Source of the DNA: Pseudomonas anatoliensis
GTDB lineage: Bacteria; Pseudomonadota; Gammaproteobacteria; Pseudomonadales; Pseudomonadaceae
DNA: 64,000 bases
Direction: 5' to 3'
NCBI RefSeq assembly: GCF_017976235.1
Contig: NZ_JACVHC010000004.1
Coordinates: 62,001-126,000, forward strand
The position numbers and the translations under genes were made by a program. This document shows positions 56,697-64,000 of the stretch, piece after piece. Numbering within the stretch: position 1 is the stretch's first letter; each line of letters begins with the position of its first letter. The notes under the pieces were generated by a model. The model made no database searches. It had not been told where the DNA came from and saw only the letters and a list, made by a program, of their open reading frames with translations.

Positions 56697-57523
56697 ATGA
56701 CAGGCCCTGCCGTTTGCTGCACGAGGCGCTCGACGAAGAATTCAAGGTGGCCGCGCGGGTTGGCAGGCAGCGGCCAGGTATCGACCTTCTGTGCAATTGC
56801 CTTGAACGCCAGGGCGCACTTGGAACGCGGGAAGGCTTCATAGACCGCACGTTGTTTCTGCACGGCCTTGCGCACGCTTTCGTCGTAAGGCACGGCGCCG
56901 ACGTATTGGAGGGCCACGTCAAGGAAGCGATCCGTGACCTTGGTCAACTTGGCGAACAGGTTGCGCCCTTCCTGCGGGCTCTGCGCCATGTTGGCGAGGA
57001 CGCGGAAGCGGTTCATGCCGTAATCGCGGTTGAGCAACTTGATCAGCGCGTAAGCGTCAGTGATCGAAGTCGGCTCGTCGCAGACCACCAGCAACACTTC
57101 TTGCGCGGCGCGCACGAAACTGACTACCGAGTCACCAATACCCGCAGCGGTGTCGATCACCAGTACGTCGAGATTGTCGCCGATGTCGCTGAACGCCTGA
57201 ATCAGACCGGCATGCTGAGCCGGGCTCAGATGCACCATGCTCTGAGTGCCTGATGCGGCAGGCACGATGCGAATTCCGCCCGGGCCTTGCAACAGCACGT
57301 CGCGCAACTCGCAGCGGCCTTCGATCACGTCGGCCAAGGTGCGTTTGGGCGTCAGGCCCAACAGAACGTCGACGTTCGCCAGCCCCAGATCGGCGTCCAG
57401 CAGCATGACCCGACGGCCAAGCTCTGCCAGCGCCAGAGACAAGTTCACTGACACGTTAGTCTTGCCGACGCCACCTTTGCCGCCGGTCACCGCGATCACC
57501 TGTACGGGATGCATGCTGCCCAT
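56693..57523 (-). CDS. fleN: Flagellar number regulator FleN (FlhG)
   Basis: ParA/MinD-type ATPase that limits flagellar number by restraining FleQ. 276 residues with deviant Walker A GGKGGVGKTNVSVNL (14-28), LLDADLGLANVDVLLG and VIDTAAGIGDSV. The ribosome-binding site is AAGG. It lies between flhF and fliA, the usual order. Confidence 0.97.
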   Translation of the reverse strand: MGSMHPVQVIAVTGGKGGVGKTNVSVNLSLALAELGRRVMLLDADLGLANVDVLLGLTPKRTLADVIEGRCELRDVLLQGPGGIRIVPAASGTQSMVHLSPAQHAGLIQAFSDIGDNLDVLVIDTAAGIGDSVVSFVRAAQEVLLVVCDEPTSITDAYALIKLLNRDYGMNRFRVLANMAQSPQEGRNLFAKLTKVTDRFLDVALQYVGAVPYDESVRKAVQKQRAVYEAFPRSKCALAFKAIAQKVDTWPLPANPRGHLEFFVERLVQQTAGPVI

Positions 57524-57640
57524 GTTATTTCTTTACCTTGTCTTGCATAGACGGAGGCCACATTACTGGCTGCGCGTTCACAAACGGAACAAATGCATGG
57601 CAGACCATCGATGTAGGTACAAAAACGGTTCATGATTACC

Positions 57641-58981
57641 TCAGCCTACCTGCTTGGTCGGGCTGTGATAGATATCAGCGAACATGTCAGCCATGGCTTC
57701 TTCGCTGGGTTCTTCCTGCATTTGCACGCTGACGGCGCGGCTGACCAGTTGATGACGGCGCGGCAGATGCAAATCATCCGGAATCCGTGGGCCATCGGTC
57801 AGATACGCGACCGGCAATTCATGACTGATCGCCAGGCTCAACACTTCGCCAAGGCTGGCCGTTTCATCCAGTTTAGTCAGGATGCACCCGGCGAGCCCGC
57901 AACGCTTGTAACTGTGATAAGCGGCGGTTAGAACCTGTTTCTGGCTGGTGGTTGCCAGCACGAGATAATTTTTTGAACGGATGCCACGCCCGGCCAGACT
58001 TTCGAGCTGCATGCGCAGTGCCGGATCGCTGGCCTGCAGGCCGGCGGTATCGATCAGCACCACGCGTTTGCGCAGCAGCGGGTCCAGGGCCTGCACCAGC
58101 GACTGACCTGGATCGACGTGCGTTACCGGCACGTTGAGAATCCGGCCCAGGGTCTTCAGTTGTTCCTGCGCGCCGATGCGGAAGCTGTCCATGCTCACCA
58201 GCGCGACATTCTGCGCGCCGTACTTGAGCACGTAACGGGCAGCAAGCTTGGCCAGCGTGGTGGTCTTGCCCATGCCGGCAGGGCCGACCATGGCAATCAC
58301 ACCGCCCTCTTCCAGCGGCTCGACTTCCGGTACGGCAATCATCCGCGCCAGGTGCGCCAGCAGCATGCGCCAGGCCTGACGCGGTTCTTCGATATCCGTG
58401 ATCATCGCCAGCAGGTCGCGCGACAACGGGCCGGACAGGCCAATCCGTTGCAGACGGCGATACAGGTTGGCTTGCGCTGGGCGGCTGCCTTGCAGCTGAT
58501 TCCAGGCGAGGGTGCCGAGCTGAACTTCCATCAGCTCGCGCAGGCTATTCAATTCAAAACGCATCGAGTCCAGTGCGCGCGGATCAATCCCGCCGGACGA
58601 TTGCGCAGGTGCCGGGGCCGGACGCGCCGGGGCCGCATAAGTCGGCTCGCTCAACGGTTCGGCAGCGGTCAGCGGCAGGCCGGCCGTCATTGGCAAACCG
58701 GCGAACAGCTGGCGATTGGTGTCGCCGTCGGCTTCGCCACGCAGGCTCAACTCGGCCTGGGCGGTGACGATGCGCGACTGGGTCTTGCGCAGCTCGTCTT
58801 CGAGTTCCATGTTCGGAACCCGTGGCGCCAGCGCCGACAACTTGTAATCCAGCGCCGCCGTCAGCTCGACGCCGCCGGCAATGCGGCGGTTGCCAATGAT
58901 GGCGGCATCAGCGCCCAGCTCATCACGAACCAGCTTCATGGCCTGACGCATATCGGCGGCGAAAAAACGCTTAACTTGCAT
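57641..58981 (-). CDS. flhF: Flagellar placement GTPase FlhF
   Basis: SRP-type GTPase that sets the polar flagellar site. 446 residues: a B domain with MQVKRFFAADMRQAMKLVRD, a Pro/Ala linker (about 105-150), an N domain, and a G domain with P-loop GPAGMGKTTTLAKLAA near 232-247, SMDSFRIGAQEQL, and TKLDETASLGEVL. It starts 11 bp after the flhA stop. Confidence 0.97.
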   Translation of the reverse strand: MQVKRFFAADMRQAMKLVRDELGADAAIIGNRRIAGGVELTAALDYKLSALAPRVPNMELEDELRKTQSRIVTAQAELSLRGEADGDTNRQLFAGLPMTAGLPLTAAEPLSEPTYAAPARPAPAPAQSSGGIDPRALDSMRFELNSLRELMEVQLGTLAWNQLQGSRPAQANLYRRLQRIGLSGPLSRDLLAMITDIEEPRQAWRMLLAHLARMIAVPEVEPLEEGGVIAMVGPAGMGKTTTLAKLAARYVLKYGAQNVALVSMDSFRIGAQEQLKTLGRILNVPVTHVDPGQSLVQALDPLLRKRVVLIDTAGLQASDPALRMQLESLAGRGIRSKNYLVLATTSQKQVLTAAYHSYKRCGLAGCILTKLDETASLGEVLSLAISHELPVAYLTDGPRIPDDLHLPRRHQLVSRAVSVQMQEEPSEEAMADMFADIYHSPTKQVG

Positions 58982-58992
58982 AAACCACTACC

Positions 58993-61122
58993 TCAGCCGT
59001 TGGGCCCTACTGTCGCAACGATCGTCACTTGCTTGTTGTCCGGTATTTCCTGGTAGGCCAGCACGTGCAATCCAGGGACTGCCAGGCGGCCAAAGCGCGA
59101 GAGCATCGCGCGGATCGGGCCGGCTACCAAGAGGATTACCGGCTGACCTTGCATTTCCTGCCGCTGCGCCGCTTCGATCAGCGAACGTTGCAGCTTCTCG
59201 GCCATGCTTGGCTCCAGCAGAACGCCCTCTTCCGAGCCTTGTCCTGCCTTCTGCAGACTATTGAGCAATATCTGTTCCAACCTTGGCTCCAGAGTGATAA
59301 CTGGCAGCTCAGACTCAGTGCCTACAATGCTTTGGACGATTGCGCGAGATACGCCGACCCGCACAGCAGCCACCAACGCGGCGGTATCTTGACTCTTCGC
59401 GGCGTTGTTGGCGATGGCTTCGGCAATGCTGCGGATATCGCGTACCGGCACATGTTCGGCCAGCAACGCTTGCAGCACCTTGAGCAACTGCGACAACGAC
59501 ACCACGCCCGGCACCAGCTCTTCCGCCAGTTTTGGCGAGCTTTTGGCCAGCAATTGCATGAGTTGCTGCACTTCCTCGTGGCCGATCAGCTCGCTGGAGT
59601 GCTTGTACAGAATCTGATTCAAGTGCGTCGCGACCACGGTGCTCGCATCCACAACGGTATAGCCCAGCGATTGCGCCTGCGCGCGCTGGCTGATTTCGAT
59701 CCACACCGCTTCCAGACCGAAAGCCGGATCTTTGGCGTTGATACCGTTGAGCGCGCCGTAGACCTGGCCGGGGTTGATCGCCAGTTCGCGATCCGGGTAG
59801 ATCTCGGCCTCAGCCAGGATCACCCCCATCAAGGTCAGGCGATACGCGCTCGGCGCCAGATCGAGGTTGTCACGAATGTGCACAGTGGGCATCAGGAAGC
59901 CCAGATCCTGCGAGAGCTTCTTGCGCACACCCTTGATCCGCGCCAGCAATTGCCCGCCCTGATTGCGATCCACCAGCGGGATCAGGCGATAGCCGACTTC
60001 CAGGCCGATCATGTCGATCGGGGTCACGTCATCCCAGCCAAGCTCTTTGGTTTCCATGGCGCGGGCCGGCGATGGCAGCAGTTCCTGCTGACGCTTGACC
60101 TCTTCCAGCGCGACGACTTTGGCCACGTTCTGTTTTTTCCAGAACAGGTACGCACCGAAGCCAGCCAGTGCGGCCATGCTCAGGAACGAGAAGTGTGGCA
60201 TGCCCGGCACCAGGCCCATGACTGCCATCAAACCCGCAGCCACTGCCAGCGCTTTCGGCGAGGCGAACATCTGGCGGTTGATCTGCTTGCCCATGTCTTC
60301 CGAACCGGAAGCACGGGTTACCATGATCGCCGCCGCTGTCGATAACAACAGTGATGGCAATTGCGCCACCAAACCGTCACCGATGGTCAGCAAGGCGTAA
60401 ACCCGACCGGCATCGCCAAAGGTCATGCCGTGCTGGAAGATACCGACGGCCATGCCGCCGATGAGGTTGATGAACAGAATCAGCAGGCCGGCAATGGCGT
60501 CACCACGGACGAACTTGCTCGCACCGTCCATCGAACCGTAGAACTCGGCCTCTTGGGCGACTTCCTGACGACGCGACTTGGCCTGATTCTGGTCGATCAG
60601 ACCGGCGTTGAGGTCGGCGTCGATCGCCATTTGTTTGCCGGGCATCGCATCGAGGGTGAAACGCGCGCTCACCTCGGAAATCCGCCCGGCACCCTTGGTC
60701 ACCACGACAAAGTTGATGATCATCAAAATCGCGAAAACCACGATACCGACCACGTAGTTACCGCCGATCACCACCTCACCGAAGGCCTGGATCACCTTAC
60801 CGGCGGCGGCGTGGCCGTCCTGACCGTGGAGCATCACCACCCGCGTCGACGCCACGTTCAGCGCCAGGCGCATCAGCGTTGCTACCAGCAGAATGGTCGG
60901 GAACACCGCGAAATCCAGTGGGCGCAGGGCGTAAACGCACACCAGCAGCACGACGATGGACAAGGCAATGTTGAAGGTGAAAAACACGTCCAGCAGGAAC
61001 GGCGGAATCGGCAACATCATCATTGCCAACATGACCAGCAGCAACAACGGCACGCCCAGATTGCCTCGACTGAGGTCGGCAACGTTTGAGCGAGCACTGT
61101 TGAGTAACTGAGAGCGATCCAC
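58993..61122 (-). CDS. flhA: Flagellar type III export gate protein FlhA
   Basis: Export-gate protein of 709 residues with eight N-terminal helices and a large cytoplasmic domain (about 360-709). The family signature SARFTLDAMPGKQMAIDADL (about 155-174) is present, as is RREVAQEAEFYGSMDGASKF. ATG 61122 is 60-75 bp from a sigma-54-type promoter. The first gene of the operon. Confidence 0.97.
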   Translation of the reverse strand: MDRSQLLNSARSNVADLSRGNLGVPLLLLVMLAMMMLPIPPFLLDVFFTFNIALSIVVLLVCVYALRPLDFAVFPTILLVATLMRLALNVASTRVVMLHGQDGHAAAGKVIQAFGEVVIGGNYVVGIVVFAILMIINFVVVTKGAGRISEVSARFTLDAMPGKQMAIDADLNAGLIDQNQAKSRRQEVAQEAEFYGSMDGASKFVRGDAIAGLLILFINLIGGMAVGIFQHGMTFGDAGRVYALLTIGDGLVAQLPSLLLSTAAAIMVTRASGSEDMGKQINRQMFASPKALAVAAGLMAVMGLVPGMPHFSFLSMAALAGFGAYLFWKKQNVAKVVALEEVKRQQELLPSPARAMETKELGWDDVTPIDMIGLEVGYRLIPLVDRNQGGQLLARIKGVRKKLSQDLGFLMPTVHIRDNLDLAPSAYRLTLMGVILAEAEIYPDRELAINPGQVYGALNGINAKDPAFGLEAVWIEISQRAQAQSLGYTVVDASTVVATHLNQILYKHSSELIGHEEVQQLMQLLAKSSPKLAEELVPGVVSLSQLLKVLQALLAEHVPVRDIRSIAEAIANNAAKSQDTAALVAAVRVGVSRAIVQSIVGTESELPVITLEPRLEQILLNSLQKAGQGSEEGVLLEPSMAEKLQRSLIEAAQRQEMQGQPVILLVAGPIRAMLSRFGRLAVPGLHVLAYQEIPDNKQVTIVATVGPNG

Positions 61123-61183
61123 CGGTTTTCCCCGTTCCTTTAAAGCAAACTTTTGACGCCCAGAGCGGGCTCACGGCGGGTAC

Positions 61184-61199
61184 TGCAAGAAGCTTTCCA
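61184..61199 (-). promoter_or_regulatory. Sigma-54-type promoter upstream of flhA
   Basis: On the minus strand TGGAAAGCTTCTTGCA keeps the invariant GG and GC 10 bp apart, with a TTGCA -12 element. It predicts a start about 50 nt before flhA. In P. aeruginosa flhA is RpoN/FleQ dependent. Confidence 0.6.
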
Positions 61200-61271
61200 A
61201 CTTCTACGCAGGCTTTAAACTTTTGTTTTTTGGCTGCGCGACGGACGACCACTGGTCGGAAAATTGCAAAA

Positions 61272-61291
61272 ACCTGTCAGATCTGACAGGT
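61272..61291. promoter_or_regulatory. Perfect 20-bp palindrome between flhA and the right-end gene
   Basis: ACCTGTCAGATCTGACAGGT is a perfect 20-bp palindrome 61 bp before the start of the large repeat protein. No T tract follows, so it looks like an operator rather than a terminator. Its binding protein is unknown to me. Confidence 0.75.
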
Positions 61292-61352
61292 GTGAAAATC
61301 CCCCAACCCGCGTTCAATCACTCCGTCATCTTCACGACCGGAGTTCCCGCCC

Positions 61353-64000
61353 ATGTCCACCCCTCAAATGCCCGACAACAGCACCCTGGTTCACAAGGAA
61401 CTCGACATCCCCGGCCGCACCGGCCCGGTGTCCCTGAGGCCGATGGTATGGGGAATTAACCGGGCCGCTGCGCTTGATAACTTTCCCCGCCAGGGCATGT
61501 TGTGTAGGGCCGGGCCGTGGAGTTTGATGGGGGTTGGCGACAAACTGACGATCATTATGGGCGGCGATCAGGTCCGGCAAGTCACCATCGACAAGGACGA
61601 GGTCGATAAAGAACTGCAGATGTTCGTGCCTTCGGCACGCCTCACCGAAGGGACGCACACCATTTCCTACACCGTCACCCGCCTCAACCAAGGCGCCGAG
61701 CCTTCGGAGGTGATGGACGTTCTGGTCAAACTCACCCGCCCCGGCGGCCATGACGAAACCGAAGGGCCGGGCCATTCGGAGCTGATCATGAGCATCCCGA
61801 AGGACATCATCCAAGGCGGCATTGACAAGGACAACGTCGCCGCCGGCGTGCCGATCACCATCGGCAACGATGACGGCTTGCCACCTTATCCGAACGCGGC
61901 AACCGGTGATCAGATCCAAGTGTCCTGGGGTGGCGTCTTTGTGCTCAGCGAACGGCTGACCCATGAGCAGGCCGAGGGCAAAGACAAGATCATCGTTCAC
62001 ATCAGCGAGAAAACCATTCTTGATGCCGAAGACTCCGATCAGACGGGTCTGGCGGTGGCCTTCGAGGTCTACGACCTCGTGGACAACCGCTCCTCGGACT
62101 GGAGCTTTGCGCAACGCGTGGTGGTCACCACCGACGCCACCCGATTGGTGGCGCCGTTGCTCGAGGAAACCGTGAACAACGTGCTGGACGTCGACAAGCT
62201 GGAAAACAGAAACGGCACCGCGCAGATCGTGGCCTTTGACCTCAACAAATTCAAAGAGGGCGACATCATCATATTGCGACTCAGGTGCACTCCGGTGGAG
62301 GGCGCCCCGATCGATATCGAGATAACGGGCGAGCCGTTGTTCAACTTGCCAAGCGTTCACGTAATGACGGTGCCAAACGCTTTACTGCGGCTAATGGCCC
62401 AGTCCCTGCTCGCGATGTCCTACCGGGTGAAAAAGGCCGATGGCGCCCCCGACCTGCGATCCAAGACCCGGTTCATCAGCGTCATCGGCGAGTTGCAGCG
62501 GCTCGCGGCGCCAGTTGCGCTGGATGCGGTGTCGGGTGCGCTCGATCCGGAGTTGGCAACGGTGCGCATCAAAATTCCGTTCGACGACTCCTTCGCCGAA
62601 GGTCAGGCGATCCAGCTGTACTGGCTCGGCACCCGTCCGGACTTGACCCCCTACCTGCCCGATCTGTTGCTGCGCTCAATCACCCAAGGCGACGTCACGG
62701 CCAAACAGCCGTTGTTTATGAACATCCGTGGCTCGGAGCACCTGCCCCCGATCACCGGCGGCAAGCTGGAGTTGTACTACCGGGTGCTCATCGACGACTC
62801 GGTGCTCGGCACGATGAACCGGGTCAACCAGACCCACGCCATCCGCGAATCGATCCACGCCGAGATCCTGCAAATCGGCGAGCCGCGCCTGGAGTTGCCA
62901 GAACCAAAAGTGGACGGCGTCGTCGACGGCGTCCTGCCCCCCGACACCAACGGCACCACCCTCACCGTGGAATACACGGACACGGCCATAGGCGACGTAG
63001 CGACCTACCAATGGTTCGGCACAAAAACCGGGGGGCACAGCGACTCGGTCACGCTGAGCTCATTCACCGCCGGCCGGCCGATTTCGTTCAACATCGACGC
63101 GAAATGGATCAAGGGCAATGAAGACGGGATGGTGTCGGCGTCTTACTCCATCAAACGGGCGGCGGGAGGGACGAGTTATTCCAATGCGCTGGAGTTTCAT
63201 GTCGGCGTGGCGCTGGAGCTGGAAGCGCCCGACATCAAGGAAGCTATTGGAGACAGCCTGAACCCCATCGCGGCCAAGGACACGCTGACGGCGATCATCC
63301 CCCAGTACCCCGGCATGTTGGCCACCGACATGATCAGCGTGACGTGGACGGGGGCCGCCGGCACGCCCGCGGGCGGTTCACACACCACTCCTCCTGTGCA
63401 GGTCGGTACGGTGGGAGCGAAATCCATTGAACTGGACAACAAGGTGGTGGCTTACAACCTGGGCAAGGCAGTCACGGTGCACTACAACGTAATTCGCAAT
63501 GGCAGCACATCGAAACCTTCGGCATCCTTTCTGCTCAACGTAGGAGCCCTGGCGGTCGGTCACCTGAAACAACCACGGCTGTTGCAGGCAGCGAACGGCG
63601 GTGAAGGACCTGAGTTGGTGATAGAGAATGTGACCGGCGGTGCCAGCGTCCGCGTCGATGCATGGCCTCACATAGCGCTGGGGCAGCCAGTATGGCTTTA
63701 TTTGCAAGGCACCAATACACAGGGAGCAGCTCATAACCACACACTACTGACCGGCGCGAGCAACCAGGTTCATGAAAGCTGGTTAACTGCTGGTTACCAC
63801 ACGGTCACTGCGCCCTATAGTTATCTGAAAGAGTTGAAAGATGGCAGTGAACTCAAATTGGTTTTCAAGGCTGCACTGGATAAGAACAATGATGAAAAGA
63901 CGGCGATAAACTTCCCTCTCAGAGCTTATAACGTAAAGTTGAAAATCCCCTTGACGATTGATACTACTATTATGCGACTGGACGGAGTAAGGTTAAATAC
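61353..64000 (+). CDS. Large Ig-like repeat protein (partial, runs off right edge), unknown function
   Basis: 882 codons remain open to the window end without a stop. There is no signal peptide or membrane helix. Residues ~1-380 hold beta-rich segments (LMGVGDKLTIIMGG, QIQVSWGGVF). From about 383 a series of beta-sandwich-like units follows, including three consecutive ~112-residue units starting near 513, 625 and 737 (TYQWFGTKTG, ISVTWTGAAGTPAGG, PVWLYLQGTNTQG). This suggests a large surface or secreted adhesin-like protein, perhaps type I secreted; that is inference. A GGAG site precedes ATG 61353. The last ~220 bp are clearly more AT-rich than the rest. Its position beside flhA suggests it is inserted between flhA and the flhB region. 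Confidence 0.8.
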   Translation, partial: MSTPQMPDNSTLVHKELDIPGRTGPVSLRPMVWGINRAAALDNFPRQGMLCRAGPWSLMGVGDKLTIIMGGDQVRQVTIDKDEVDKELQMFVPSARLTEGTHTISYTVTRLNQGAEPSEVMDVLVKLTRPGGHDETEGPGHSELIMSIPKDIIQGGIDKDNVAAGVPITIGNDDGLPPYPNAATGDQIQVSWGGVFVLSERLTHEQAEGKDKIIVHISEKTILDAEDSDQTGLAVAFEVYDLVDNRSSDWSFAQRVVVTTDATRLVAPLLEETVNNVLDVDKLENRNGTAQIVAFDLNKFKEGDIIILRLRCTPVEGAPIDIEITGEPLFNLPSVHVMTVPNALLRLMAQSLLAMSYRVKKADGAPDLRSKTRFISVIGELQRLAAPVALDAVSGALDPELATVRIKIPFDDSFAEGQAIQLYWLGTRPDLTPYLPDLLLRSITQGDVTAKQPLFMNIRGSEHLPPITGGKLELYYRVLIDDSVLGTMNRVNQTHAIRESIHAEILQIGEPRLELPEPKVDGVVDGVLPPDTNGTTLTVEYTDTAIGDVATYQWFGTKTGGHSDSVTLSSFTAGRPISFNIDAKWIKGNEDGMVSASYSIKRAAGGTSYSNALEFHVGVALELEAPDIKEAIGDSLNPIAAKDTLTAIIPQYPGMLATDMISVTWTGAAGTPAGGSHTTPPVQVGTVGAKSIELDNKVVAYNLGKAVTVHYNVIRNGSTSKPSASFLLNVGALAVGHLKQPRLLQAANGGEGPELVIENVTGGASVRVDAWPHIALGQPVWLYLQGTNTQGAAHNHTLLTGASNQVHESWLTAGYHTVTAPYSYLKELKDGSELKLVFKAALDKNNDEKTAINFPLRAYNVKLKIPLTIDTTIMRLDGVRLN

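Overview
The window is a chromosomal segment of a fluorescent-type Pseudomonas (P. fluorescens group). The assignment rests on the gene order (suc-lpd-sdh-gltA; ccm; par/che/mot/fliA/fleN/flhF/flhA with motC-motD and parC-parP), the GC-rich codon use, and the many REP palindromes accompanied by a REP-associated transposase (RAYT). No tRNA, rRNA, CRISPR array, prophage or classical IS element was seen. Both ends cut a gene: sucD at the left, and a large repeat protein at the right.

1-12.8 kb holds core carbon metabolism. On the minus strand sdhC-sdhD-sdhA-sdhB is followed by sucA-sucB-lpdG-sucC-sucD, covering 2-oxoglutarate dehydrogenase, succinyl-CoA synthetase and succinate dehydrogenase. 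The sdh genes diverge from gltA (citrate synthase), and good sigma-70 promoters are visible on both sides. Hairpins sit in the sdhB-sucA and lpdG-sucC gaps. 12.8-13.7 kb is a gene-free repeat island: a long inverted repeat encloses a six-copy hexamer and half-REPs of two families.

13.7-24.5 kb is mixed: yjcH-actP acetate uptake, an orphan betaine-type binding protein, a membrane-anchored GH17 protein, an alpha/beta hydrolase translationally coupled to mlaA, a DUF808 membrane protein, a TetR regulator, and a RAYT between two REP pairs. 24.0-31.3 kb is the glyoxylate/glycerate route: a GlcG-like gene diverges from gcl-hyi-glxR-ttuD-pykF. This operon turns two glyoxylates into tartronate semialdehyde, then glycerate, a phosphoglycerate and finally pyruvate. 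Two copies of a TTGTATACAA palindrome lie in the divergent control region, and a REP pair sits in each of the first three operon gaps.

31.5-37.5 kb holds a urea transporter, a voltage-gated-type K+ channel with a C-terminal zinc ribbon, a sulfate-binding protein, an MFS exporter, a hicAB toxin-antitoxin pair with a palindromic operator, and a small lipoprotein. 37.5-44.4 kb is the complete cytochrome c maturation operon ccmABCDEFGHI (minus strand), closely packed by stop/start overlaps apart from a 97-bp ccmC-ccmB gap.

44.6-61.1 kb is flagellar and chemotaxis territory: a FliK-like protein with a stand-alone FlhB C-domain on the plus strand, then on the minus strand flhA-flhF-fleN-fliA-cheY-cheZ-cheA-cheB-motC-motD-parC-parP-cheW-DUF2802. 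FlhF/FleN set flagellar number and place, FliA is sigma-28, CheAWYZB is the chemotaxis core, ParC/ParP position the arrays, and MotCD is the second stator. flhA has a sigma-54-type promoter. From 61.35 kb a large Ig-like repeat protein runs off the right end, preceded by a perfect 20-bp palindrome.

The most notable unexplained items are the right-end repeat protein with its palindrome, the four-copy EFE repeat in the CheA linker, the REP pairs inside operons, the paired operator-like sites at gcl, and the MlaA homologue without a lipobox.
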